64,000 bases of DNA from Anthoceros angustus (lineage: Eukaryota; Streptophyta; Anthocerotopsida; Anthocerotales; Anthocerotaceae). The translations under genes were made by a program, and so were the position numbers. The notes under the pieces are model-generated. The model saw only the letters and a program-made list of their open reading frames with translations. It did no database searches and was not told the DNA's origin. Shown piece by piece: positions 43,969 through 53,193 of this stretch (its first letter is position 1; each line of letters starts with the position of its first letter). Location: contig VJWM01000119.1 of the NCBI GenBank assembly GCA_010909165.1, forward strand, positions 1-64,000, read 5' to 3'.

Positions 43969-46871
43969 ATGAAGATTAAATTTGATAGTGAACAGTCATT
44001 CCAGAAAGAGGCCGTAGCTTCTATTGTTAATTTGTTTGATGGGCAACCACTAAGCAAAGAAGATTTTAGCAGAGATAAATACTGCTGCCGTAACTGGACA
44101 AACGAGTCTTTTCAATCTGAATTAGGCATAGGAAACAATATCGTCATTAATTCCGATGCTATCCACAACAGCCTGAATGAGGTCCTGAGTGAGAATGATC
44201 TTGACGCAATAGATAAAATTCTTTTCAAGGAAACGGAATGAACTTTTCCGTTGAAATGGAAACAGGAACAGGCAAGACCTATGTTTATCTACGAACTATC
44301 TTTGAGTTGCATGAGAAGTATGGGTTCAAAAATTTATTGTTGTCGTTCCGAGCGTTGCAATCCGCGAAGGAGCTTTAAAAATTTAGATATTACTAGGAAC
44401 ATTTTCGAGCCTTATACAACAATGTTGAGTTTGAGCACTTTGTTTACGACAGCAAAAGGCGAACAGACTAAGACAATTTGCCACTAGTAACCAGTTGCAA
44501 ATAATGGTGATCAACATTGATGCCTTTCGAAAAGACTTTTCAGAAAGCGAAGAGGAAAAGAAAAGTAATGTAATCTTCAAAGAGAGCGATAAATTATCCG
44601 GAAGAAAGCCTATCAATTTGTGCAGGCAACAAATCCTTTGTTATTATCGACGAGCCTCAAAGTGTTGATACAACGCCTCAGGCACAGGAAGCCATCAAAT
44701 CACTTAATCCTGCCTGCATTTTCCGTTTTCTGCAACACATAAAATCTCTATAACCTAGTTTATAAACTTGATCCTGTTAAAGCGTACAAGCTTGGATTGG
44801 TTAAGCAGATCGTTGTTGCTTCCGTTACAGGAGCAAATGCGCAAAATGACGCTTACGTTAAACTACTTGAAGTGGATAATAAGAAAGGAATCCGTGCAAG
44901 GGTACGGATTCAGGTGCAGGGAAATCAAAAATTGCCGAGAAGGACTTTTGGGTCACTCAGAACAGTGACTTATTCGCAATATCGAACGAACGGGAGGCTT
45001 ATAGAAATGGATTTGAAGTATTGGATATTAATGCCGAACCTGGAAACGAGTTTATAGATTTTACGGTCGGTAGATTATATAAAGGTCAAGAGCGAGGCGG
45101 CATCAAGGAAGATTTGAGCAAGGTTCAAATCCGAAACACAATCAAAAGCATTTCGATAAAGAGCTTCAAGTGAAGGATAAGGGTATAAAGGTCCTAAGCC
45201 TTTTCTTTATCGATAGAGTTGCAAATTATCGGACTTATTCGGAAGATGGAAAAGCCTTACACGGTAAGTTTGCTCAGATTTTGAAGAATGCTATGCGGAA
45301 CTAATAAAACTGCCGCAATACCAATCCTTAAATCAATACCTCTGGATAAAGTGCATGACGGGTATTTTTCCCAAGATAAAAGGGATTTTGAAAGATACGT
45401 CCGGCGCTACCCAGGCTGATGATGACACCTATGCTAAGATCATGCGGAATAAAGAACAGTTGCTATCAATAGATGAACCGCTCAAATTTATATTTTCTCA
45501 CTCCGCCTTGAGGGAAGGGTGGGATAATCCCAATGTCTTTCAAATCTGTACTCTTAACGAAACCCGATCTACAACAAAGAAACGACAGGAAATAGGAAGA
45601 GGTTTACGATTACCAGTTAATCAGAATGGTGAACGGGTATTTGATGATAACATCAATAAACTTACAATCATTGCAAACGAAAGTTATGATGAATTTGCCT
45701 CAAATTACAGACCGAGTACGAAGAAGATTGCGGCGTCACATTTGGAAAAGTACCAAAGGTTGCTTTCAAGGAATAAGTCTATGGTCGGAAGACAAGGAAA
45801 TACCTTTTATAAAAAGAACAATCAACGGACATTTGGAACGTTTTGGCTTCAAACGGGTTTATAGATAAAAGCGGTAAAATCTTGCCGATGTTTAGGCCAT
45901 CAGAAGATGGCTTTACATTGAAACTTCCTGAACAATTCAGTTCAGTTGAATCGAGAGATCATTTCGATTTTACAAAGTTACCAGTTAGATCGCCACATTA
46001 AGAAAGATGAAGAACCCAAACGCCTGAAGATAAACAAACAAGTATTTCTTGACCCGGAATTCGAGACACTATGGAACAAGATCAAACACAGGACTACTTA
46101 CCAAGTCGAATATGACACTCCAAAACTGATTCAAAATTGTATTGCAGCAATAAGAAAGATGGAGCCGATTGACCCTGTCGTTGTTAGTTATAGAGAAGCT
46201 GAGGTAGATGTCAAGTAAAAGGGTTATTACAAAGGAAGTCAATCCAATATTCATAAGGTGTCTTTCACAGGCGGCTTACCTGACATCATTGCTTATGTTC
46301 AAAAGCAAACTGAGCTCACAAGAAAAACGATTGTAGAAATTATAAAAGGAAGCAATCGGGTTTCTGACTTTCTGGTCAATCCACAACGATTCATGGATGA
46401 AGTTTCCGCATTAATCAATCGTGAGTTGTATAGATTGATGATTGATGGAATTAAGTATGAAAACTTACCGCCGGTTTGACCGAATGGAGTATGCAGTTAT
46501 TCCGAGATGATGAATTAAAAGATTATTTTGAGGAATGTCTTGAAGTCCAAAAGTCAATCTTTGATAAAATTATTTACGACAGTGAAATAGAAAGAAAAGT
46601 TTGCAGAGGATTTAGACAAGCGAACCGACATCAAGCTCTTTCTTAAACTTCCGTCTTGGTTTAAGGTGGAAACGCCTGTAGGAGAATATAATCCTGACTG
46701 GGCTATAGTTAAGCACGAAGACGCAACAATTTACTTAGTAAGAGAAACAAAAGGGACAAAAGATTTTGAGAAACTAAGAAATTCTGAGGCCGATAAGGTT
46801 CGATGTGGTCGAAAACATTTGAAGCTCTTGACGTAAACTTTAATGTCGTCGTTAGAGCTTCAGAAATATAA
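43969..46871 (+). CDS. res: type III restriction-modification Res: helicase-nuclease subunit (frameshifted)
   Basis: An ATP-dependent endonuclease subunit of about 967 residues. The start at 43969 gives [20 protein letters not shown]. Walker A is in [20 protein letters not shown] (about residue 97, across a shift). The DEAD-type box is [12 protein letters not shown] at about residue 227, and motif III is FRFSATHK. The second helicase domain has [20 protein letters not shown] and [19 protein letters not shown]. The C-terminal nuclease domain shows PD-(D/E)XK residues: YNPDWAIV (Asp at 46696-46698) and [20 protein letters not shown] (Glu 46744-46746, Lys 46750-46752). It ends [12 protein letters not shown]. 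All parts of an active Res are visible once indels are allowed for. It starts two bases after the mod stop and ends 11 bases before a further nuclease-like gene. Confidence 0.88.
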
Positions 46872-46882
46872 ATGTTGTTACC

Positions 46883-47427
46883 ATGGAACTATCTGAACTG
46901 GTCGAACGACTGAGAACGGTATTCAGTAAATTCGTATAGCCGCGAAAAGTTATTGCGGCAGGATGCACATGAGGATGCGATCACCACGGAACTGATATTG
47001 TTTTAAGGAATACTTCTCTGATTGGCCTCATGAGATAAACCACAATTACGATAAACGAATTGTGAACAATGAACTCATGAAAAGCAAACGCGTTTCATGT
47101 TGGCAAATTTACCGGCTAGTAAGATACCTAAAATACCAACCTGCATGATGAGTACGTATTAAAAGGTTTACTGCCTGATATTATATTTCATGATTTGGAT
47201 GGACCTAACACAACTTTTTAATGTTCGAAGTCAAGAAAAGTACAAATAAGAACGGTGACGACAGGATCATGTATTCGTTTAAACTCCGCAGCCACCGCTG
47301 CCGACTTGAAATATGAATACGGCGTCTTTGTAGATTTCACCTCAGGAAATAAATTCGACATCACTGCACCAGCTTTTTCGAAGTATATCAAAACGGCGAC
47401 ATTGTGTACGAAGAAGAAATCAAGTAA
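46883..47427 (+). CDS. PD-(D/E)XK-like protein closing the defence operon (frameshifted)
   Basis: A protein of about 180 residues that I do not assign to a named family. The start at 46883 reads MELSELVERLRTVFSK, and then, across shifts, SREKLLRQDAHEDAITTELI. The middle has HEINHNYDKRIVNNELMK. The key stretch is LKGLLPDIIFHDLDG (Asp at 47176-47178), followed 16 residues later by FLMFEVKKSTNKNGDDRIMY (Glu 47227-47229, Lys 47233-47235), which matches the D-(x)n-E-x-K pattern of PD-(D/E)XK nucleases. The end is GDIVYEEEIK. The small size and the core strand-strand pattern suggest a minimal nuclease or a degenerate relative used for DNA binding. It is the last gene before the IS21 element and is on the same strand as res. 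Confidence 0.6.
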
Positions 47428-47488
47428 ACCAAAATAAAGACGCCAATATAGAGAAAATAAGATTATAGTCCGATACCCTGCAAGGCCC

Positions 47489-47566
47489 TCAAAATTTACT
47501 CTGCATTATTTTCGCAGCAAGATTTACGGCATCTTCAACCGGACTTTGGGACAGTCTGGCATAGAT
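47489..47566 (-). pseudogene. C-terminal remnant of a minus-strand gene cut by the IS21 element
   Basis: Reading out of the left end of the IS on the minus strand gives IYARLSQSPVEDAVNLAAKI followed by MQSKF and a stop at 47489-47491. This is a good amphipathic coding end with no start, so it is the tail of a gene whose front was lost. IYAR-type tails with a Tyr close to the C-terminus occur in tyrosine recombinases, and an integrase is what one would expect at the end of a tRNA-borne island. Twenty-five residues are too few to be sure. Confidence 0.4.
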
Positions 47567-47720
47567 TGCGAGTGCCGATCAAATTGACCACATCAGGCCG
47601 AAGCAAATTGACCACCAGTTTTGCTGGCGAAGATTTTCAGTTTATGTATGATGGAGCGATTCAAAATTGAGTTGCTTTTTAGTTTCAACGGCCATTTTAG
47701 GCAGCTGATCCTTTACAAAT

Positions 47721-48463
47721 TTATGCGTTCGGTTCGTTTTCTCCTTTTCTTCTTTTGCGTAGCGATTCTCCTTTTAGTTCCAGGCGGTGTGCATGATGAA
47801 CGATTCTATCCAGTATCGCATCAGCGATAGTTTGCTCGCCTATAATATCATACCATTTACTTACTGGTACTTGTGAGGTAATGATCAGGGCGCTTTTTCC
47901 ATGACGATCTTCCACCAGTTCCATCAGTGCTGTGCGGCTTTGTGCGTCCAGGGGTTGCAGGCCGAAGTCATCCAATATAAGCAGGTGTTGTCTTTCAATA
48001 CGCGCTATTTCCTTAATGTAAGAGCCGTCTGCTTTACTCATTTTAAGTTTGGAGAACAGCTTAGGAACATTGTGGTAGACCACCCTGTATCCCCGGCTAG
48101 GCGTGATGTCCCAGTGCGGAGGCAATATAACTTTGCCGATACCTGTACTTCCTGTAACGAGGACACATTCAGCTTTATCAATGAAGCTACAGTCTGCCAG
48201 CCGCATGATCTGGTTACGGTCGATGTTACGATCGCTATTATAGTAAAGTCCCTCAAGGTCTGCCTTGTAGCGGAAGCGGGCATTCTTTACCTTTGATCTA
48301 CACTACGGTTTTGCCGGTCGTCCCATTCAGCATCTACCAGGTGAGCGATCAACTCATCCGGTGTATAAGTTTCCTGCTTCTCTGATTCCAGGCTGGTTTT
48401 AAATACACGGTACATGCCTTGTAGTTTCATTTTGCGCATCTTGTCTAATGTTGCTGCATTCAT
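47721..48463 (-). CDS. istB: IstB, ATP-binding helper of IS21 transposition (frameshifted)
   Basis: A AAA+ ATPase of about 247 residues that forms a complex on target DNA and stimulates the IstA transposase. On the minus strand it starts MNAATLDKMRKMKLQGMYRV at 48463 and continues FKTSLESEKQETYTPDELIA. Walker A is VLVTGSTGIGKS (then a shift), and Walker B is LLILDDFGLQPLDAQSRTAL. The conserved ESR-like RTALMELVEDRHGKSALIIT follows, then SQVPVSKWYDIIGEQTIADA and ILDRIVHHAHRLELKGESLR. It ends KGENEPNA. All the motifs of an IS21 IstB are present. Two or three frame changes occur (near 48110 and 48290). The gene follows istA by 37 bases. Confidence 0.9.
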
Positions 48464-48500
48464 AATGTGTGATTGTTATTGTAAGTGATGAATAAAATGA

Positions 48501-50041
48501 TTATTGATAGTAGCCTTCTCCTCTGATATTGTCGTGGAATGGCATTTTCAACTGGTCAGTTTCGTCCGGCGTGAGGCCGAGATCCAGTTCTCTCCAATAT
48601 TTTCTGTATGGTTTTGTAGTTGTAAGCACCGTATCCCAAGGCCCGCTGACAGGCTTTTATCAGGCGTTCAGTTCCTACTTTCTTAGCAAACCCCAAAATA
48701 CCCATACACGATTTATAAGCCTGCTCAGGGTGTTGTTTACGATCCAGTACTTTCAGGATATAGCATTTTACATCTTCATGGATGCTCTCTGCCCAGGAAG
48801 TGAAGCGCTCAGGCGTCCATTCGCTTACAAAGCGGTGGGTAGAGGCCAGGTGTTCTTTTTCGGTGGTATATTGATAAGGGCTTTTAAGTCTACGATGAAC
48901 AGCAATGCGTTCATAGTTATAGTAAACTTCTACTGTGTGACGGGAGTAAAGCAGTTTTACCTTCTTGCCAATATAACGGTAAGGCACACTGTAATAATGC
49001 TTGTCAGCTCCCAGGCCGACATGTCCATTTTAGCTACAGTAGCAAAGCATTGTTTTTGAGCTCGTAACGCAATACGGGTAGCGGCATGAGGGCGGCCTTC
49101 TCTACTTCATCAAACTGTTGCTGACGGCTATAGTTGCGCCCTCTTAGCATGGCGAGATTATGTTCCTGTAGCGCTTGCCGGATGGCTTGGTTCAGGTCTG
49201 TAAGGTTGTGGTATGGGGTGCGCCGGACTTTTACATAGATGCGGGAGTATATAATACGAACTGCGTTTTCAACGAGCGCCTTATCGCGGGGCGATACGCC
49301 CGGGCCGGAAGAATAGCTGTACCATAATGTTCTGCAAAATCAGCAAAAGTCTCGTTCAGGGTGGGTTCAAACTTACTGCTACGAATAACCGCACTTTTAA
49401 ATTGTCGGGAACAATGGCTGCGGAACACCACCGTAGAAATGCAATGCATTCTCGCAGGCGGCTATAAAATCTTCTTTCTGCTGTGTCATTACCGCTTCCA
49501 CATAGGTAAGCTGACTGGCTCCCAGTATACAAACAAATACTTCTACAGCAGTAACTTCTCCACTCAGCGGATCAACAATACTTAATTTGTCTCCCGCAAA
49601 ATCAACGTAAAGCTTATCACCAGCCTTGTGTTCCATGCGCATCACAGGATTAACCTGGGCTTTCCACTGGGCATAGTAGTGCTTAAACTGGCTTACACCA
49701 AAACCATCAGGATGTTCGACCCTGTATTGCTCCCAAAGCAAATAACGGGTAACACCTTTTTCTTCAGCTCTTTATCAATGGAAGGAAAGCGTTCAAACAA
49801 GATTTGAAGCTTTTCATTTAAAGGTTTAGGTTCAGGCTTTACAAAAGATCTTCCAAATCCTTATCACTGAGTTCACTGATCTCTTCAAAACTCAATCCAC
49901 TGGCAGAAAATGATTTGATATACTTCTTAAGCGTATTACGGGCTACACCTGTTTGCGCTGCGATCTTCAACTTACTGTATCCTGCGTATGCATACGCAGG
50001 ATCTGTCTGATTTTAATCATCGTTATCGGGGTATTGGCCAT
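48501..50041 (-). CDS. istA: IstA, IS21-family DDE transposase (frameshifted)
   Basis: A transposase of about 513 residues. On the minus strand it starts MANTPITMIKIRQILRMHTQ at 50041, followed after a shift by SKLKIAAQTGVARNTLKKYI, the helix-turn-helix that binds the terminal repeats. The DDE catalytic core begins at AGDKLYVDFAGDKLSIVD (first Asp), with AVEVFVCILGASQLTYVEAV. The second Asp is in AIVPDNLKSAVIRS across a shift, and the Glu is in RDKALVENAVRIIYSRIYVK across a shift. The C-terminal part has FTSWAESIHEDVKCYILKVL and YGAYNYKTIQKILE, and ends DNIRGEGYYQ. Frame changes occur near 49990, 49850, 49740, 49420, 49280, 49060 and 48590. Since neighbouring genes show the same density, the element may be active. 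Confidence 0.88.
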
Positions 50042-50209
50042 CCTGACTATAAAATTTTGATGCAAAATTTATAGCCAGCGTTGCCAATACATAAACTAAA
50101 AATCAAATCCACGTGGTCAATTTACGCCGGCGAAGGGTGGTCAATTTAATCCGGCATCGCATGGTCAGCTTAATCCGGCGCTAGGTGGTCAATTTAACCG
50201 GCGTTTGCA
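50042..50209. repeat. right-end repeat array of the IS21 element (four phased copies)
   Basis: Four copies of GGTCAATTTA-N-CCGGC type begin at 50115, 50139, 50163 and 50187, an exact 24-base period. The third copy has GGTCAGCTTA. Reverse-complemented, the outermost gives the terminal TGCAAACGCCGG. Such repeated sites at IS21 ends are binding sites for IstA. Confidence 0.75.
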
Positions 50210-51118
50210 CCCAAGCCTTCAAATGGGTTTTCGGAGTAGTCGCCGATCAATTCCATTACCACATAAATCCATCCTACGATTGGCAAATGGAATCATCAGC
50301 CAAACGCCAGCTTCACCAAGTTTTGCGAATTCAGCAACTATTCCAAGCGGAAGCAAGAAAATAAAATGCAATTAAATATAAAACTGAGATTGGCGTATTG
50401 ACGCGGTAGTGGAAGCGTTTGATTCGTTCCGCCCGACCTTGATGGTCATAAAAGTTGTTTAAAATCTTATGCATGTCGAGCTGTCGACGCATATGCAGAA
50501 TCCTTTTTCTTCTAAATCGGCAATGTCAAGTGATTGGAGATTAATGATTTGCGCGGCGCTATTTGCAGCTGACTTCCAGCTAGATTCAGAGGAGAAGTAG
50601 CGTTCCTTTTGTTTGTCAGTAAGGTAGTCTTGAAACAGGCCAATCCCGCCTTTTCACGTCGTCGCTTTGCCAAGGCACCATACAGCCCCTTGAGACTGAC
50701 GTGTTCCCACTGGGTGGGGACGAGCAACAGCTGTTCTCGGAGGGTGTAGAGCCAGGCGATGTGGCGGTAGATCAGGCGCTGCTTGATGTGGAGCAGCTCA
50801 TCTTCAGTGAGGTTCGTGTCGTGGTGGTTGCGGACGAAGGACATCACCATCGATCCCCAGGCACGGCTGCTGTTGACGATGGCACCCCAGATTTTGCGGG
50901 CTTCCCAGATGCGGTCGTAAGCCTGGTTGTTTTTGAAACCGATGTAGAAGGCGAGGCCGTACCGATCAAGGAGACGGGCAACCAGGGAATCGAGATCCAG
51001 TGCCAGCCGGCTTCTTTGTAGAAACACCGACACGATAAACATGTGCCCGATAAGCCACCAGAGGTGATGGCCTGAAAACCGGAATATGCCGGCCAGCGTA
51101 AGGTTTTCTGACGATCAT
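50194..51118 (-). pseudogene. bestrophin-family chloride-channel-like protein, C-terminus cut off by IS21 (also frameshifted)
   Basis: Bestrophins are pentameric inner-membrane anion channels; bacterial members have about 300 residues. On the minus strand the gene starts MIVRKTL (51118). The core has ALAFYIGFKNNQAYDRIWEA, RKIWGAIVNSSRAWGSMVMS and FVRNHHDTNLTEDELLHIKQ, all diagnostic. Near the end, MELIGDYSENPFEGLG is where the family normally goes on for about 40 more residues (a conserved D-x-P-x-x-x-x-C-R-x-I-E-I-D stretch). Here the sequence enters the IS at 50209 and stops after ANAG. The lost part forms the C-terminal helix that belts the pentamer, so function is doubtful. The missing end is not on the other side of the IS. 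Several frame changes are also present. Confidence 0.82.
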
Positions 51119-51168
51119 AGTGTCTGTGCTAAATGTACAGACCACCCGTCAAAGCCTTTTCCGTATTT

Positions 51169-52141
51169 CTACCAGTGCAGTTTAGCCAGCCGCCCATTTC
51201 CGCCGCCAGGTACACCGCCTTGCCGCGCCTGGCGCGCTGCACCACATGATAACCCATTTTGCTGATATTTTCCAGGTACGCCCGCCGTCGGAACTCACGT
51301 CAACGCCAGAAGTACCGCAGGCCACCCATTTCCGTTTGGTGATGGCCGTAACGCCCGAGCGATAGCCGGACGTGGGTAGGGGGCCGACCAGGTGCGGCCA
51401 TGGTCATCGCTGATCAGGATGTGTTTGTTGGTTTCGGTATCGTGCATGAAGTCGCCGCCAACGATGATCCAGCGGTTGCCGCAAACAGCCAGCGAATTGG
51501 CACCGGTACTGGTGCCGCCCTGCACCAGATCGAGCGGCAGCATTTCGGAACCATTCCAAACCCGGGCGCGACGGCCACCGGTGGCGAAGGCGAAACGGCC
51601 TTTTTCAGCATCACGATATTGGTGCCGCTGCTGGCGAAACAGGCTTCGCCACTGTCGGGGCGGCGATTTCGGTAGGGCGGATGCGCGACCACGAAATCCC
51701 GGCATTGGCCGTGGCGACCAGGTAAAACTGCCGTCGATCGGATCGCCAATGGCCACACCATTGTTTTGCGGAGCCATGGCATCGATGAAAACGCCGCTGG
51801 TATTGTCGCGGTAGCCTTCCTGCCAGGTCGCTCCGCCATCATAAGTGCGCAATATCACGCCGGGCGAATCGATCGCCATGATTACCGCTGTCACTGCATC
51901 GAATGCTTCAATGTCGCGGAAATCGCGGTTCTCGTATCCTTTACCGGTATCCATTGAATGGTTTTACCGCCGTCGGTGCTGCGGCCCACGGTACCCTTGC
52001 TGCCACTAACCCAGAACAGGCGATGGTTCACTACGCTCAATCCACGGAAACTCACGCCCGGTCGGGAGGGAATGCTGTCGAGTTGCTGGGTAAATCCAGT
52101 ATTAACCAACAGGCGTAAACGAAGAAGAGAATTTTCCGCAT
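51169..52141 (-). CDS. BNR/YCF48-like beta-propeller exported protein (frameshifted)
   Basis: A protein of about 324 residues. On the minus strand it starts MRKILFFVYACWLIL at 52141, a signal peptide, and then, after a shift, LLVNTGFTQQLDSIPSRPGV. Propeller blades follow in a regular pattern: GLSVVNHRLFWVSGSKGTVG, RSTDGGKTIQWIPV, ILRTYDGGATWQEGYRDN and NKHILISDDHGRTWSAPYP. The S/T-x-D-x-G-x-T-W motifs are BNR (sialidase-type) repeats, as in YCF48-like assembly factors. The end YLAGGNGRLAKLHW is recovered with a shift. Members in Bacteroidota are often annotated as oxidoreductases, but no catalytic residues are visible and a structural or binding role is more likely. It lies between the bestrophin gene and purC, all on the minus strand. 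Confidence 0.75.
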
Positions 52142-52218
52142 GGATGAATCAGCAGGTGGATGAATCAATTGTTGTTGAAATGGTAAGCGGTTAAATCAAT
52201 CGTGTTGGAACCACTACC

Positions 52219-53136
52219 TCAATGCCTCAAATGGGAGAGGGCCGTGGTCACCCGCGCAAACGTCTCTTCATTACTCAGCTTCTCCGGCACAAAAGCCGAC
52301 CCCGTCACCTGCTCGTACAGTTCAATATATCTTTACTGATGGTATCGATCCACTCCGGGTCATCACCGGTACTTTCTGTCCTTCCTTGCCCATAAAATCA
52401 TTCGCGATCAACCATTCGCGCACAAACTCCTTGCTCAACTGTTTTGTTTTTCACCTGCAGCCTGCCGCGCATCAAAACCATCCGCATAAAAATACCGCGA
52501 AGAATCAGGGCGTATGAATCTCATCCATCAAATAAATCGTATCCCCAATTTTGCCGAACTCGTATTTCGTATCAACAAGAATTAACCCGTGTTGGAAGCA
52601 ATCTCTCTACCCCGCGCAAATAGTTTCAAAGCATACTGTTCCAGTTGCAACCATTCTTCCGCGTACACAATCCCGCGGCGAGAATACCTTCCACCGAAAT
52701 GTCTTCATCGTGCCCCTCCGACGCCTTGGTGGTCGGCGTAATGATCGGATGGGGAAGTAGTCGTTCTCGCGCAATCCCTCGGAAGCGTTACCCGCAAAGC
52801 GTACGCAATCCGCTGCTGTAGGTTCTCCAGGCATGGCCGGTCAGGTTGCCACGTACGACCATCTCTATCTTGAACGGAATACATTTTGCCGATCGACACA
52901 TTCGGCGCGGGCACCGGCAACAACCAATTCGGACAGATATCCACCGTTTGTCCCAGCATAAACGCCGCAATCTGGTTCAATACCTGTCCTTGAACGGAAT
53001 CGGCGACGGCAAGATCACATCAAACGCAGAAATGCGGTCGGAAGCGACCATAACCAACATATCGTTTTTAATGGTATAAACATCGCGGACTTTACCCCGG
53101 TAAAAGCCGTCTGATCGGAAATTGAAAATTGGCCAT
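52219..53136 (-). CDS. purC: phosphoribosylaminoimidazole-succinocarboxamide synthase (SAICAR synthetase; frameshifted)
   Basis: This enzyme joins aspartate to CAIR with ATP in purine synthesis, in the cytosol. On the minus strand it starts MANFQFP at 53136. After a shift it reads [20 protein letters not shown], then [20 protein letters not shown], the classic SAICAR synthetase signature. [20 protein letters not shown] across a shift is the conserved substrate loop. [20 protein letters not shown] and [18 protein letters not shown] follow, and the end is [13 protein letters not shown] with [19 protein letters not shown]. The length of about 306 residues is normal for the monofunctional form. 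At least eight frame changes occur in a gene that should be essential in minimal conditions, which again points to sequencing indels. Confidence 0.9.
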
Positions 53137-53193
53137 GCGGCGAAGGTAAGCGAAAGAAATCCTTATTTTGCCCTGAAACTAAAACCCACGGGT

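Larger units (their letters stand above)
47567..50209 (-). mobile_element. IS21-family insertion sequence with istA and istB
   Basis: The element of 2643 bases begins TGCGAGTGCCGATCAAATTG and ends (reverse complement) TGCAAACGCCGGTTAAATTG, an imperfect terminal inverted repeat with the TG...CA ends usual for IS21. Both ends carry further copies of AAATTGACCAC at a regular 24-base spacing: two at the left (47581, 47605) and four at the right (starting 50115, 50139, 50163, 50187 as GGTCAATTT or close variants). IstA and IstB are both on the minus strand in the usual order. Flanks (CATAGAT on the left, CCCAAGC on the right) show no direct repeat, so this is not a simple insertion. Confidence 0.88.

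Noticed and set aside
36742-47427. DISARM or BREX system
   Set aside because: The SNF2 helicase and methylase recall DISARM, but no DrmA, DrmB (DUF1998) or DrmC gene is present. BREX would need PglZ and BrxC-type genes, which are absent. The methylase is a type III Mod with its Res.
50042-50209. CRISPR array at the regular 24-base repeats
   Set aside because: Repeats are only about 10-15 bases with short conserved spacers and coincide with the IS21 end; no cas genes are near.
50261-51041. Plus-strand frames opposite the bestrophin gene
   Set aside because: They are antisense shadows; the minus strand gives clear bestrophin motifs.
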